From NCBI GenBank assembly GCA_020047775.1, contig JAIFNK010000274.1, positions 10,395 through 19,855 of the forward strand: DNA of 9,461 nt, read 5' to 3'. Made by a program: the position numbers and the translations under genes. Under the pieces are notes generated by a model. That model was not told the DNA's origin, searched no databases, and saw only the letters and a list, made by a program, of their open reading frames with translations. This DNA is from Akkermansia sp. (GTDB lineage Bacteria; Verrucomicrobiota; Verrucomicrobiia; Verrucomicrobiales; Akkermansiaceae). This document shows, one piece after another, positions 1 to 8,888 of this stretch; within the stretch, counting starts at the first letter, position 1; every line of letters begins with the position of its first letter.

Positions 1-2144
1 CTGAGGCCGAGCACGGCGAGCGGCTTTTGGTCGTAGCGCATGCCTTGGGTCAACTGGTCGAGCAGCGCATCGGTCCACGCCGCGACCTCCTCGTGACCCT
101 TTGCCAAGGCCTCCGCCTGATCCGGGGTGGCGTTCATGAGGCGCAGGCGGAGCACGGCGAGCTCGCGGGAAAGCATGTGGGTCTCGCGGGCAAAAACCTC
201 GCGGGACGCGTCGATCCCACGCTGCAAGACCAATGCCGCCAGCTTGCGGGCGGCTTCGTTCACCGCGGCGATGGCCGCTTGCGGGTCGCGGGTCTTCGCG
301 CCGACTTGAGCACGCAGAAGATTGGCGGCCCGGGCGACATCTTCGCTGGCAATGGCACGCAGGGCATCGCGCAAAGTGGCGAGTGAACCGCTTTCCACGG
401 CATCGCTGACCCGGTTGGCGGCGAGGTCGGCGAGCAGGGCCTCCACCTCCGTGGCCGTCGTGCCAAGCTGCTCGCGCACCATTTCCTGGCGAATGGCCTC
501 GAGCTGGCAGGTCGGCAGGAAACTGTCGGCGGCGGGATCCAGGGCGAGCACCAGCTCGTGCGCGGCGCGTTCCTGCCGATAGAGCGTGCGCACGCGGGTC
601 AGCAGGCGCTCCATCTGCTTGGTGATCGCGGCAAGGTATTCCTCGCGCGAAAGGAAGGTGATGCGGCGTGAATCGGTGCGGGCGCGATGCGCTCCACCCT
701 CGCCGGGATACTTGTCTGCCACCTCGACGACGAAGGAAACCGAGTCGCCGATCTCCAGGTCGGGAAGTTCCTTGCGGTAGTCCCAGTCGAGCTTTTGGGC
801 ACCCTCGCCGCTGCGCACCGGTGTCGGGAGGGTGATGGTTTTTTCCGGGCGACGATTCACCCGGTAAGTGACCGTGGTGGTGCCGATCCCGTGGTCGTCC
901 TGCGCACGCACCGCGAGGTCGAGCGGGCGGCCGAGCAGTGCGTTGAGGTTCGACTCGGGCGAGGTCAACTCGACGCGCGGGACCTGGTCGGAAGACACCT
1001 GGAGGAAGTAGCGCGGGCTGGTGAATTTGAAACCATGGTGACCCTCGGTCCACGAGAAGCTGTAGCCGCGCGAAGCCGAGGCGACCTCGGAAAGAGTGAG
1101 CGTGCGACCGTCGGCACCGACTTCGAGCGGCAGGTCGTCGGCACCGTCACGATGCAGCGCCGCCTCGCGGATCGGGGTGTCGAGCGTGAGCTGCCAGCGA
1201 ACCCTGGTTTCCTCCGGGGCTGTTAGGGTGAGAGCTCCGACCGTTTCGGTGGGGCGCTCGATGTAGGCGGGAAACTCCAGAGCCACCTTCACCTCGGCGA
1301 GGCGGGGTGCCGGGATCACGCGCACTTGGCGCCATTCGCTGCGGGCGTCGCCAGCCTTGACGCGGTAGGTGAAATCACGGGAAGCCGAGGCGATCTCATA
1401 GGTGGAAAGACCGTTGGCGACCTCGAGTTCGATTTCCCGCGGGCGGCCCTTGCCGGTCTGCAGGTCGAGCGTGGCGGTCTTCGGCACCACACCGGAGAGG
1501 CGGGTCTCGAGCTTGGCTGCGGTGCCTTCCTTGACTACAAGTTCCCCCTGACCCAGCTCGATCCTGGTCTTGGTCGGATAGGCGATGGCGAGCCACGGAG
1601 TAAAGAGACGGCCAAGCCCGGCCGCCAGGAACGGCCCGTTGAGGATGGCAAGGACGAGCAACAACGCAGCCAGGCCGGCGACGATTTGAACCGGCCGTGT
1701 GAGGTCGCGCAGGGTCACGACTTCCTGCGGCGGAATCTTCCCTGCCGCGATTTCCGCCTTCTGCTGCGTGAACTCCCACATGGCCGCCGAGGTGCCGGGG
1801 GTCGCTCCGCTTCGCTGGAACTGCACCGCCGTGACCAGCAGGCTTTCCATGCCGCCTCGCGAGTGTTCGATTTCCTGGGCCGTGCGGGTGGCGTCGAAGC
1901 CCCGCAGGCGCGACCACCCGTGACGCCATGCCTGGCGCGCGGCCGCCGCGAGCAACGCAAGCGCCGCGATCGCCCGCACCCAGCCGGGCAGGTAGGTGAA
2001 GCGGTCGATGATGATCGCGACGAAAAAGAGAGGAACGAACCAGCGCGCGAAGGCAAGCAGGCCGCCGATGAGGTGCTTCCGCTGCCCGCGTTGCCAAACC
2101 GCGCGCAAGCACTGGTTCAAGGATCTGTGTGGGTTCTCACTCAT
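1..2144 (-). CDS. DUF4175-like large membrane protein, 3' end beyond the window
   Basis: I translated this frame by hand. It is open from an ATG at 2144 to the window edge, giving 714 codons with no stop. The start overlaps the stop of the upstream gene by one base (TGATG), which supports it. The N-terminus has two hydrophobic stretches (about residues 26-47 and 53-70) and a third at about 152-172. After these comes a short YPTKTRIEL-type segment (190-198) and several beta-rich, Ig-like stretches to about residue 495. Within them, AQDDHGI (414-420) matches the A-x-DD-x-G motif typical of DUF4175-like proteins of Planctomycetota and Verrucomicrobiota. Residues 500-714 are charged, helical and probably coiled-coil. 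The family is a membrane protein with a large extracytoplasmic part; its molecular function is unknown. As the last visible gene of the MoxR/VWA cluster, it is probably a structural or client subunit. The family call rests on motif and layout, not on a search. Confidence 0.85.
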   Translation of the reverse strand, partial: MSENPHRSLNQCLRAVWQRGQRKHLIGGLLAFARWFVPLFFVAIIIDRFTYLPGWVRAIAALALLAAAARQAWRHGWSRLRGFDATRTAQEIEHSRGGMESLLVTAVQFQRSGATPGTSAAMWEFTQQKAEIAAGKIPPQEVVTLRDLTRPVQIVAGLAALLLVLAILNGPFLAAGLGRLFTPWLAIAYPTKTRIELGQGELVVKEGTAAKLETRLSGVVPKTATLDLQTGKGRPREIELEVANGLSTYEIASASRDFTYRVKAGDARSEWRQVRVIPAPRLAEVKVALEFPAYIERPTETVGALTLTAPEETRVRWQLTLDTPIREAALHRDGADDLPLEVGADGRTLTLSEVASASRGYSFSWTEGHHGFKFTSPRYFLQVSSDQVPRVELTSPESNLNALLGRPLDLAVRAQDDHGIGTTTVTYRVNRRPEKTITLPTPVRSGEGAQKLDWDYRKELPDLEIGDSVSFVVEVADKYPGEGGAHRARTDSRRITFLSREEYLAAITKQMERLLTRVRTLYRQERAAHELVLALDPAADSFLPTCQLEAIRQEMVREQLGTTATEVEALLADLAANRVSDAVESGSLATLRDALRAIASEDVARAANLLRAQVGAKTRDPQAAIAAVNEAARKLAALVLQRGIDASREVFARETHMLSRELAVLRLRLMNATPDQAEALAKGHEEVAAWTDALLDQLTQGMRYDQKPLAVLGL

Positions 2145-4513
2145 CAGGTCAAATCATGTTTTCTTCGTAAAATCCACTCCATCCCCAGCAGGCCGACCAG
2201 CACTGCGGCGACCAGTCCACTGTCCCAGAGCGCACGCTCCGAGCGCACCGTGGTGGTGACCGGTTCCGTGTTCACAAGGGTGCCAAGCTGCGGCAGATCC
2301 TGCACACTCAAACATTTGCCACCGGTCAGCTGGGCAATGCGCTGGAGCCCGTCGAGCCGCATGTGGGTGTCTGCCAGTTCTTCATTCACCACCGCCACCT
2401 GGAACTCGGTGGTGTTAGACACCTCCTGGTCGTCCTCGTTGGCTTCAAGACGGTAGCGCCCCGATGCCGGCGCGGTGAAGTAGCCCTCGTAAAGACCCGG
2501 GGAAGTCCGGTCGGCCTGGAGACTCACGCGTTCCTTGAGAGCGTTTTCGCCGACGCCATTCACCGTGATTTCGAACGAATTCTGCACCACCGGCTCATAG
2601 TCTTCATCGAGCACGTGGGCGAAGAGTCGCGCCTGCTCGCCGTCGCGATAGGTCGAGCGGTCGGTCTCGAGACGGATGCGCTTGTGCTCGCCCATCAGGC
2701 GCGAAAGCGTGAGGAACTGGATGCACTGCGACCAGACGCGCCAGTGGTATTTGTCACCGGTCTTGAAGCGCAGGCGCCAGAGCCGGTCGGTCGCCAGCGA
2801 GAGACATTTCCCGGTGCCATAACGGTGCCAGGCGACCAAGGGGTAACGCTGGGATCCGCCGGTGGCATCGGAAAGCGTGGCCAGGACGGTGGCACCGGGC
2901 TTGGCACCTGACAATGGCGGGAGGTGGTCGAGCGGCGCGACGCGGCTCCAGACCCGGTCGTTCTCCTCATTCTCGTTCTCGAGCATCATCACCATGCTGC
3001 TGCGTCCCTCGGAGGTGAGCACCGGATAGACCGCCTCGGGAGTGAGTTCCCACTTGCTGTCGGGATCAAACTTCACCGGCAGCATCGATTCGACCGGTGT
3101 GCCGACAAACGAGGCGGGCGTATGCATCGGACCACAGAGCACCAGAAGCGAGCCCCCGCGGTCGCGGATCAGTTCTTCCAGCAGGCCGAGCTCCTCGGGC
3201 GTGAAAAACGCGGCATCGACATCGCCGAGGATGACGAGGTCATACTTGAACGCCTCCTCACGCTTGGACGGGAAGCGCTCGATATTTTCAGGCGAGTTGC
3301 GTGCAAACTCGGGACCGGCCGACGAGGCGATGAAGGTGGTTTTGAGCCGCGGATCACGCTTGAGGATGGCGCTCAGATAGCGGAACTCCCAGCGGTTGTT
3401 GCCCTCGATGTAGAGCACGTTCACCTTCTCATTGACCACCCGGAGGCTCTGCTCGACGCGGTTGTTAGCCACGGAGATCTCGTCTTGGAACGGCTCGATG
3501 GCCACCACGATCCGGGCCGAGCCCTTCTCATACAGATCCATGTTGAAATCGATGTCCTCGAACTGCAGGCCGCCATCGAGGCGGACCCTCCGCTGGGAAA
3601 CCTGGCGGTCGTTGAGCGTGACGGTGAGTTGGGCGGAGCGCTTCTCATAGCCCTTCGACAGCAACTGCACCTTCACCGGCACCCGGTCGCCGGAGAAGGC
3701 GACTTCCTGCATCACGATGTTGCGGATCGAAACGTCGTCCGGTTGTTGGAGGCCGATGGGCACGGGGAAGACCGGGATGCCGCGTGCGCCCAGGTCACGA
3801 AGGACGGACTCGGCCCGCTGCGAAGAGGCGTTGTCAATACCGTCGGTTAGAAGGACGATGCCGGCCGGCGGGTTGACACCCGACCTGGCCACGGCTTCCA
3901 GCGAGGCCGCAATGGATGTGGCCGGCTCGGTCGCGGTCAGGCTGGCAAGATCGTCGGCGTTGACCGTGCTGGCATCGCTGACCACTTGCGTCGAGCCACC
4001 AAAGCTGTGGTAGCTGATGTCGAGGGATTCACCGAGACTCTTGAAGACCGGATTTCCCGTTTTGGTGAGAATGCCACGGGCGAGGTCGAGGCGCGAGGCG
4101 GACAGAATCGCCTGGCGCTGACCGGCATCAAGTTGCATCGCCACACGCTCGGGCTCCGGATCTTTTCCGACTAACATCCCAAGCGCGGCGGCGGCCTCGG
4201 CGACGTCCTTTGCATCCTTGCGCGGATCTTTCATCGACATGCTCTCGGAGACGTCGATCAGGACCGGCAGGGCGCGGGCCTGGGCGTGGGATTCGTTCAC
4301 CACGGCTGTCGGCTCGAACAGCGAGGCGACCACCAGTGAGAGCGCGACGAGGCGCGCCACGCCTAGCAGGACGCGCAGCCACAGCGGCAGCCCCCAAGCG
4401 CGACGGTAGAGGAAGGCGCTGAGCAGCACCACTGCGGCGAAGACCGCGACCATGAGCGGCGTCGATAGCGGACGCGCCCAGAAGAAGTCTTCGATACCAA
4501 GGGTCATGAGCAT
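2144..4513 (-). CDS. Membrane VWA-domain protein with a glutamine-amidotransferase-like (Rossmann) domain
   Basis: A 789-residue protein with two N-terminal membrane helices (about 19-36 and 45-66) and one C-terminal helix (about 766-781), so the bulk is probably outside the cytoplasm between them. The VWA domain spans about 82-255. Its metal-ion-dependent adhesion site looks complete: D87-x-S89-x-S91, T199, and D224 in LLTDG. A beta-rich region follows (260-360). A Rossmann/GATase1-like domain follows at about 364-480, starting with the VLYIEG...RWEFRYL signature seen in VWA proteins of Planctomycetota and Verrucomicrobiota. C460 lies near the usual nucleophile position, but I see no complete Cys-His-Glu triad, so catalysis is doubtful. 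Residues 615-710 look like an Ig-type beta domain. The start is 4 bases after the upstream stop, with no Shine-Dalgarno; a second ATG two codons on is an alternative. It is probably an envelope partner of the MoxR/DUF58 pair. Confidence 0.9.
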   Translation of the reverse strand: MLMTLGIEDFFWARPLSTPLMVAVFAAVVLLSAFLYRRAWGLPLWLRVLLGVARLVALSLVVASLFEPTAVVNESHAQARALPVLIDVSESMSMKDPRKDAKDVAEAAAALGMLVGKDPEPERVAMQLDAGQRQAILSASRLDLARGILTKTGNPVFKSLGESLDISYHSFGGSTQVVSDASTVNADDLASLTATEPATSIAASLEAVARSGVNPPAGIVLLTDGIDNASSQRAESVLRDLGARGIPVFPVPIGLQQPDDVSIRNIVMQEVAFSGDRVPVKVQLLSKGYEKRSAQLTVTLNDRQVSQRRVRLDGGLQFEDIDFNMDLYEKGSARIVVAIEPFQDEISVANNRVEQSLRVVNEKVNVLYIEGNNRWEFRYLSAILKRDPRLKTTFIASSAGPEFARNSPENIERFPSKREEAFKYDLVILGDVDAAFFTPEELGLLEELIRDRGGSLLVLCGPMHTPASFVGTPVESMLPVKFDPDSKWELTPEAVYPVLTSEGRSSMVMMLENENEENDRVWSRVAPLDHLPPLSGAKPGATVLATLSDATGGSQRYPLVAWHRYGTGKCLSLATDRLWRLRFKTGDKYHWRVWSQCIQFLTLSRLMGEHKRIRLETDRSTYRDGEQARLFAHVLDEDYEPVVQNSFEITVNGVGENALKERVSLQADRTSPGLYEGYFTAPASGRYRLEANEDDQEVSNTTEFQVAVVNEELADTHMRLDGLQRIAQLTGGKCLSVQDLPQLGTLVNTEPVTTTVRSERALWDSGLVAAVLVGLLGMEWILRRKHDLT

Positions 4514-4517
4514 GGCT

Positions 4518-6683
4518 TCAGGCGTTCTGGGGCTCGGAGTTGGAGGAGTTCTCCTGCTTTGACTGACCGCGCTTCAGCAGGCGGTCGGCTAACAGGCTTT
4601 CGAGGACGAGGAAGGCGAGGGCCGCTATCATGAAAAAGCGCCAGGCGGAGCGACCGGTGCGCGTCAAGTCGATCGCCGCCGCAAGCTCGTTGTCATTGGT
4701 GGCCACGATCAGGCCGAGTCCCTCAAGGTCCGCGCGGAACTCGGACTCGGGCAGGCAGGCGACATCCGATTCGCGGGAATCGACATTCACCGCGATCGGC
4801 AGGCCGGGTGCCTGCACGCTGACACGTGCCTGATAGTAACCCGCCTCGGGCGCCGTCTCCAACAGCGCCACATACTGACCGCGGTGCCCGGTTACCGGCA
4901 CCGTGATCGATTCTCCGGAAGGCGTGTCGAAAACCGCGTCGCTGGCGTCCGGTTGCTCGACGTAAGTGAGCGTGAGCGAGTCGCCCACCGTGCGCGGGCG
5001 TTCGAATTCGCGACCCACGAGATAGGTCACGATCTGCTGCATGACCAGCGGGAAGACCGGCGTGAGACCCATGTTGTTCCACGCCGTCTCGGCGGTGGTC
5101 GTGAACATGAAGACATGGCCGCGGCCGAACGACTGCTCGAGCAGGATCGGAGCGCCGCTGCCGGCGAGTTGCAGGACCGGGAAACTCGCCGCACTCGGCT
5201 CGACCCCGATCTGACGGAGAAACCGCGTCTCATTGAAAAGATCCTCGGGCAGGGAACGCAGTGGTAGGCAGACGTTGTGGTCGGGCATCTCCGGATCGAG
5301 AGGCTTGCCCGCGCCGAGGGCGTCGCTCGTCCCGACCACCGGGCCGATCCGGGCGGGCAGGATGGCCCGCTCGCCGCTCGCCGCACGCTCGTTCCATGCG
5401 CCCGCCTTCACATTGTCGCCGGGGAACCAAACGAGGCCGTTGCCTTTGCGCACAAAGCGTGAGAGCTGCACGGCCTGCTCCTCGGTGATCTCCGGCACGT
5501 CGGCGAAAACCACCACGTCCACCTCATCGAGTTTCTCGGCGGGAAACGCAAGCCACGGCACCGAGCGCACCACGTAGTCCTCACCCGCGGCCCCGCCGCC
5601 ACGCGCCATGAGCGCTGCCACGATCAGTCGGCCGGCATCGCCTTCCGAGCCATCCACACAGATGACCGAAACGCGGTCTTTAACAATCGCCACCGCCCGG
5701 CGCACGTTGTCCACGGCCAGCAGGTCGCCGCTGATCTCGGCGGTGATGGGAGTGGGCCCGGAGTTGAGAAACGGGACGAACAGGGAAACCGTTTCCGACG
5801 CGCCCGCGGCAATGAGGGGGATCATTTTGCTGTCGATCTGCACGCCTTCCACCTTGCACCGGACCTCGACGTTGGAAACCGGATCCGGGCCGCAGTTCCT
5901 AACGGTTGCCTGATAGCGGGCGGTGGTGCCCTTGCGGAGAACGCCGGAGACGAGCTCCAGGTCGGTGACCGCCAGGTTTGCGGGTGCGCCTTGCACCGGC
6001 ACCATGAAAACCCTGGCGCTCCCGGCAAGATCCGCTAGTGCCTCGCGGAACTTTGGCGAACGGTTCTTCCAGTCCCGCGCCTGCACGTCGGTGACGATGT
6101 AGATCTCCTTCCCGGGCGCATCCATTTCCCCGGCCAGTTGCTTGAGGCGTTTCGGCACATTGTCCCACTCCAACGCCGCCGGAGTCACTTTGAGTTGTTG
6201 CACGACCGCATCCCACCGTTCGGGATCGAAGGCCATGTTGTGTGCCAGGACCCGGTCTTTCCCGCCGAGCAGGATCAGGGTCACCGGATCGCCGGGGTGG
6301 ATCTTCCCGCTGATGACGCCGACCTGCTCCAAGGCACGGCGGAAACGCGTGGACGACTCCTCGCCGTGCTGCATGCTGAACGAGCCATCGAGGGCGATGA
6401 TCACGCCGGCGCGCTTTTCACCCGGAATCCACGAGGCGGTCTTGCCGCTCCATGCCGGACGGGCCAGGGCAATTACTAACAATAGCAGGGCGAGACAACG
6501 GAGAATAAGCAGCAACAAGTCGCGCAGCTTGATCTGCCGCGAGCGCACCCGGACACTGCGGTTCAGGAACTGCATCGCCGCCCACTCGGTGTGCTGGACC
6601 TGGAAACGGTTGAGCAAGTGGGCGAGGATCGGCAGGCCGATGCCCAGTCCCGCGATGAGAAGCCATGGATTGAGAAAGCTCAT
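4518..6683 (-). CDS. BatA-domain membrane protein with VWA-like and Rossmann-like domains
   Basis: A 721-residue protein. Residues 1-80 are a classic BatA N-terminus: FLNPWLL, a first helix (7-24), LLNRF, an amphipathic stretch, and a second helix (55-75) ending in ARPAW. A VWA-like domain follows (about 92-230) with D99-x-S101-x-S103 and D199 in IVTDV. The usual MIDAS threonine is not evident; the equivalent region reads LEWDNVPKRL. Residues 235-325 are beta-rich and CARDB-like. About 335-425 is Rossmann/GATase-like, starting VSVICVDG, with no obvious catalytic triad. A C-terminal membrane helix spans about 680-700, followed by a short polar tail. The start overlaps the DUF58 stop by four bases (ATGA), and the opening residues match the family. 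BatA proteins were named from the Bacteroides aerotolerance locus; a role in oxygen tolerance here is not shown. Most likely it forms a membrane complex with the next gene's product. Confidence 0.92.
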   Translation of the reverse strand: MSFLNPWLLIAGLGIGLPILAHLLNRFQVQHTEWAAMQFLNRSVRVRSRQIKLRDLLLLILRCLALLLLVIALARPAWSGKTASWIPGEKRAGVIIALDGSFSMQHGEESSTRFRRALEQVGVISGKIHPGDPVTLILLGGKDRVLAHNMAFDPERWDAVVQQLKVTPAALEWDNVPKRLKQLAGEMDAPGKEIYIVTDVQARDWKNRSPKFREALADLAGSARVFMVPVQGAPANLAVTDLELVSGVLRKGTTARYQATVRNCGPDPVSNVEVRCKVEGVQIDSKMIPLIAAGASETVSLFVPFLNSGPTPITAEISGDLLAVDNVRRAVAIVKDRVSVICVDGSEGDAGRLIVAALMARGGGAAGEDYVVRSVPWLAFPAEKLDEVDVVVFADVPEITEEQAVQLSRFVRKGNGLVWFPGDNVKAGAWNERAASGERAILPARIGPVVGTSDALGAGKPLDPEMPDHNVCLPLRSLPEDLFNETRFLRQIGVEPSAASFPVLQLAGSGAPILLEQSFGRGHVFMFTTTAETAWNNMGLTPVFPLVMQQIVTYLVGREFERPRTVGDSLTLTYVEQPDASDAVFDTPSGESITVPVTGHRGQYVALLETAPEAGYYQARVSVQAPGLPIAVNVDSRESDVACLPESEFRADLEGLGLIVATNDNELAAAIDLTRTGRSAWRFFMIAALAFLVLESLLADRLLKRGQSKQENSSNSEPQNA

Positions 6684-7606
6684 GAGCGGGCTGCGACCGA
6701 TGGACCGCTGAGGTTTTGGCGTTTCAGGACGACTTCACTGAGCACCGCGTCCAGCGGGTGCCTGGTGTTCGCCAAGGTGTAGTCGATGTGACTTCCCACA
6801 CATCTGTCATTGAGTTCATCGAGATATTTCCCGAGGTCGGCCAGATAGGATTCCTTCATCCGGTCGGTTTGCGTGGTGAGTGGTTCTTCGCCCTCGAGTC
6901 CCTCGAATCGCCAGGTGCCTTTGAAGGGGAATTCCAGCTCATAGGGATCGAGCGTTTGGATGACGACCACGTTGTGGCCGTCGAACTTGATGTGGTCGAG
7001 TCCCGCCATGATGTCGTCCACGTCCGAAAAAAGATCCGAGATCAGCACCACGAACGAGCGACGCTTCATCAACAGCGCGATGTCGTGAAGCTGCTTGGCG
7101 ATGGTGGTCTTCGGAAGCGGTTGGGTCACGCGAAGCATGCGGTCGATTTCCAAAATAACACTCATCGACGAGCGCGGCGGCATGTAGGCGCGCACCTCGG
7201 AATCGAAGACGGATAGACCGACGGAATCCCGTTGTTTCAGCACCAGGTAGGCGATCGACGCGGCGAGGAATTTCGCGTATTCCAGCTTGCTGACTTTTCC
7301 CGAGCCATAGGACATCGAGGCGCTGGAATCGACCAGGATGTGGCAGTCGAAATTGGTCTCCGCCTCGTAGAGTTTGGTGAAATATTTCTCCGTGCGGCCG
7401 AACACGCGCCAGTCGATGGAACGGATCGGGTCACCCGGCGAATACTGGCGGTGGTGCGCGAACTCGGTGCTGAAGCCGCGCAGCGGACTGCGGTGACTGC
7501 CCACCCGCAAGCCCTCCACCACCTCGCGTGCGACCATTTCGAGGTCGCCGATTTTTTGCAGCACCTCGGGATCGAGGTATTGCGTTTCTGGCAGATGGAC
7601 GGACAT
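6680..7606 (-). CDS. DUF58 family protein (VWA-fold adaptor of a MoxR ATPase)
   Basis: A 308-residue soluble protein with no membrane segment or signal peptide. The DUF58 signature lies at residues 56-71, including SPGDPIRSIDWRVFGRT, and is followed by the VWA core. That core holds an intact-looking metal site: D93-x-S95-x-S97 in LVDSSASMS, T167, and D191 in LISDLFSD. The length is typical of the family. DUF58 genes usually sit directly after moxR, as here, and the proteins are thought to link the ATPase to its VWA or membrane clients. The start lies 30 bases after the moxR stop without a Shine-Dalgarno, and the end overlaps the BatA gene by four bases, so translational coupling is likely on both sides. 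The family assignment is firm; the adaptor role is inferred from related systems. Confidence 0.95.
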   Translation of the reverse strand: MSVHLPETQYLDPEVLQKIGDLEMVAREVVEGLRVGSHRSPLRGFSTEFAHHRQYSPGDPIRSIDWRVFGRTEKYFTKLYEAETNFDCHILVDSSASMSYGSGKVSKLEYAKFLAASIAYLVLKQRDSVGLSVFDSEVRAYMPPRSSMSVILEIDRMLRVTQPLPKTTIAKQLHDIALLMKRRSFVVLISDLFSDVDDIMAGLDHIKFDGHNVVVIQTLDPYELEFPFKGTWRFEGLEGEEPLTTQTDRMKESYLADLGKYLDELNDRCVGSHIDYTLANTRHPLDAVLSEVVLKRQNLSGPSVAARS

Positions 7607-7611
7607 GGGTT

Positions 7612-7625
7612 AGGAGTCAGGAGTC
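7612..7625. repeat. Short tandem repeat between moxR and the DUF58 gene
   Basis: AGGAGTC is repeated twice in tandem on the plus strand, so the transcript reads GACTCCT twice in the 30-base spacer. It does not supply a Shine-Dalgarno for the DUF58 gene, because the purine-rich strand is the opposite one. Confidence 0.6.
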
Positions 7626-7636
7626 AGACTTCAGAA

Positions 7637-8641
<1,005 letters not shown>

Positions 8642-8649
8642 TGGTAATT

Positions 8650-8655
8650 CTCCTT
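8650..8655 (-). promoter_or_regulatory. Shine-Dalgarno sequence of moxR
   Basis: On the minus strand this reads AAGGAG, with 8 bases to the ATG at 8641. It decides the moxR start. None of the downstream genes in the cluster has a comparable site, which fits their tight spacing and coupled translation. Confidence 0.8.
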
Positions 8656-8679
8656 ATCGATCAAAAAATCCGCTTATCG
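8653..8679 (-). repeat. Direct repeat CGATAAG, two copies 20 bases apart
   Basis: CGATAAG occurs at 8653-8659 and 8673-8679 on the minus strand. The spacing is exactly 20 bases, about two helical turns. The copy nearer moxR overlaps the ribosome binding site. This could be a regulator site or chance. Confidence 0.4.
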
Positions 8680-8720
8680 CATGGCTCCGCACGTCGCGGA
8701 CCGTCATACACCGCCTCTTT

Positions 8721-8741
8721 GGATTGTCCTCGGGACAATCC
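8721..8741. repeat. Perfect 21-base inverted repeat (operator or hairpin candidate)
   Basis: The arms GGATTGTCC and GGACAATCC match perfectly over 9 bases around a 3-base centre (TCG). It lies 80 bases upstream of the moxR start codon, about 20 bases after the weak -10 candidate. No T-run follows on the minus strand, so an intrinsic terminator is unlikely. A site for a dimeric regulator, or an RNA hairpin in the moxR leader, are the main options. Confidence 0.7.
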
Positions 8742-8888
8742 TGACCGCTTTTACATCGGTAATAGCGGATCTATTTCAGAATTCTCCAATTCGTTTAGCG
8801 CGAGGACCGATTGCTTCATTGGAGCCATGATCCCCAGTGCCGCTGGATTTGCGAACGGGGGGCTGGTCGGGCGGCCATGTCAACATCC

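Larger units (their letters stand above)
8642..8888 (-). promoter_or_regulatory. Intergenic control region upstream of moxR
   Basis: This 247-base gap lies between the helical protein gene and moxR and is the only sizeable non-coding stretch in the window. It probably carries the promoter of the five-gene cluster. One weak sigma-70-like candidate on the minus strand is TTGGAG (8784-8789) and TATTAC (8759-8764), with a long 19-base spacer; I would not rely on it. The gap also contains a perfect 21-base inverted repeat, a smaller one (TCCGC-5-GCGGA, 8686-8700), a 7-base direct repeat near the start codon, and a possible 25-codon leader frame. I see no terminator with a T-run after the upstream gene. 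Confidence 0.5.

Noticed and set aside
1396..2112. 238-codon minus-strand frame
   Set aside because: It is an Arg/Ala/Pro-rich out-of-frame reading of the true DUF4175-like frame, which is open across the whole region and carries membrane helices and family motifs.
1326..2456. 376-codon open frame on the plus strand
   Set aside because: It lies antisense across the DUF4175-like gene and the end of the VWA/GATase gene, has a low-complexity Arg/Gly-rich translation and no recognisable domain. It is a shadow frame in GC-rich DNA.
2924..3850. 308-codon plus-strand frame
   Set aside because: It is antisense to the well-supported VWA/GATase gene, and its translation looks like the complement of that gene.
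8721..8741. Intrinsic terminator for the upstream helical protein gene
   Set aside because: The palindrome is about 150 bases past the stop and no T-run follows it on the minus strand.
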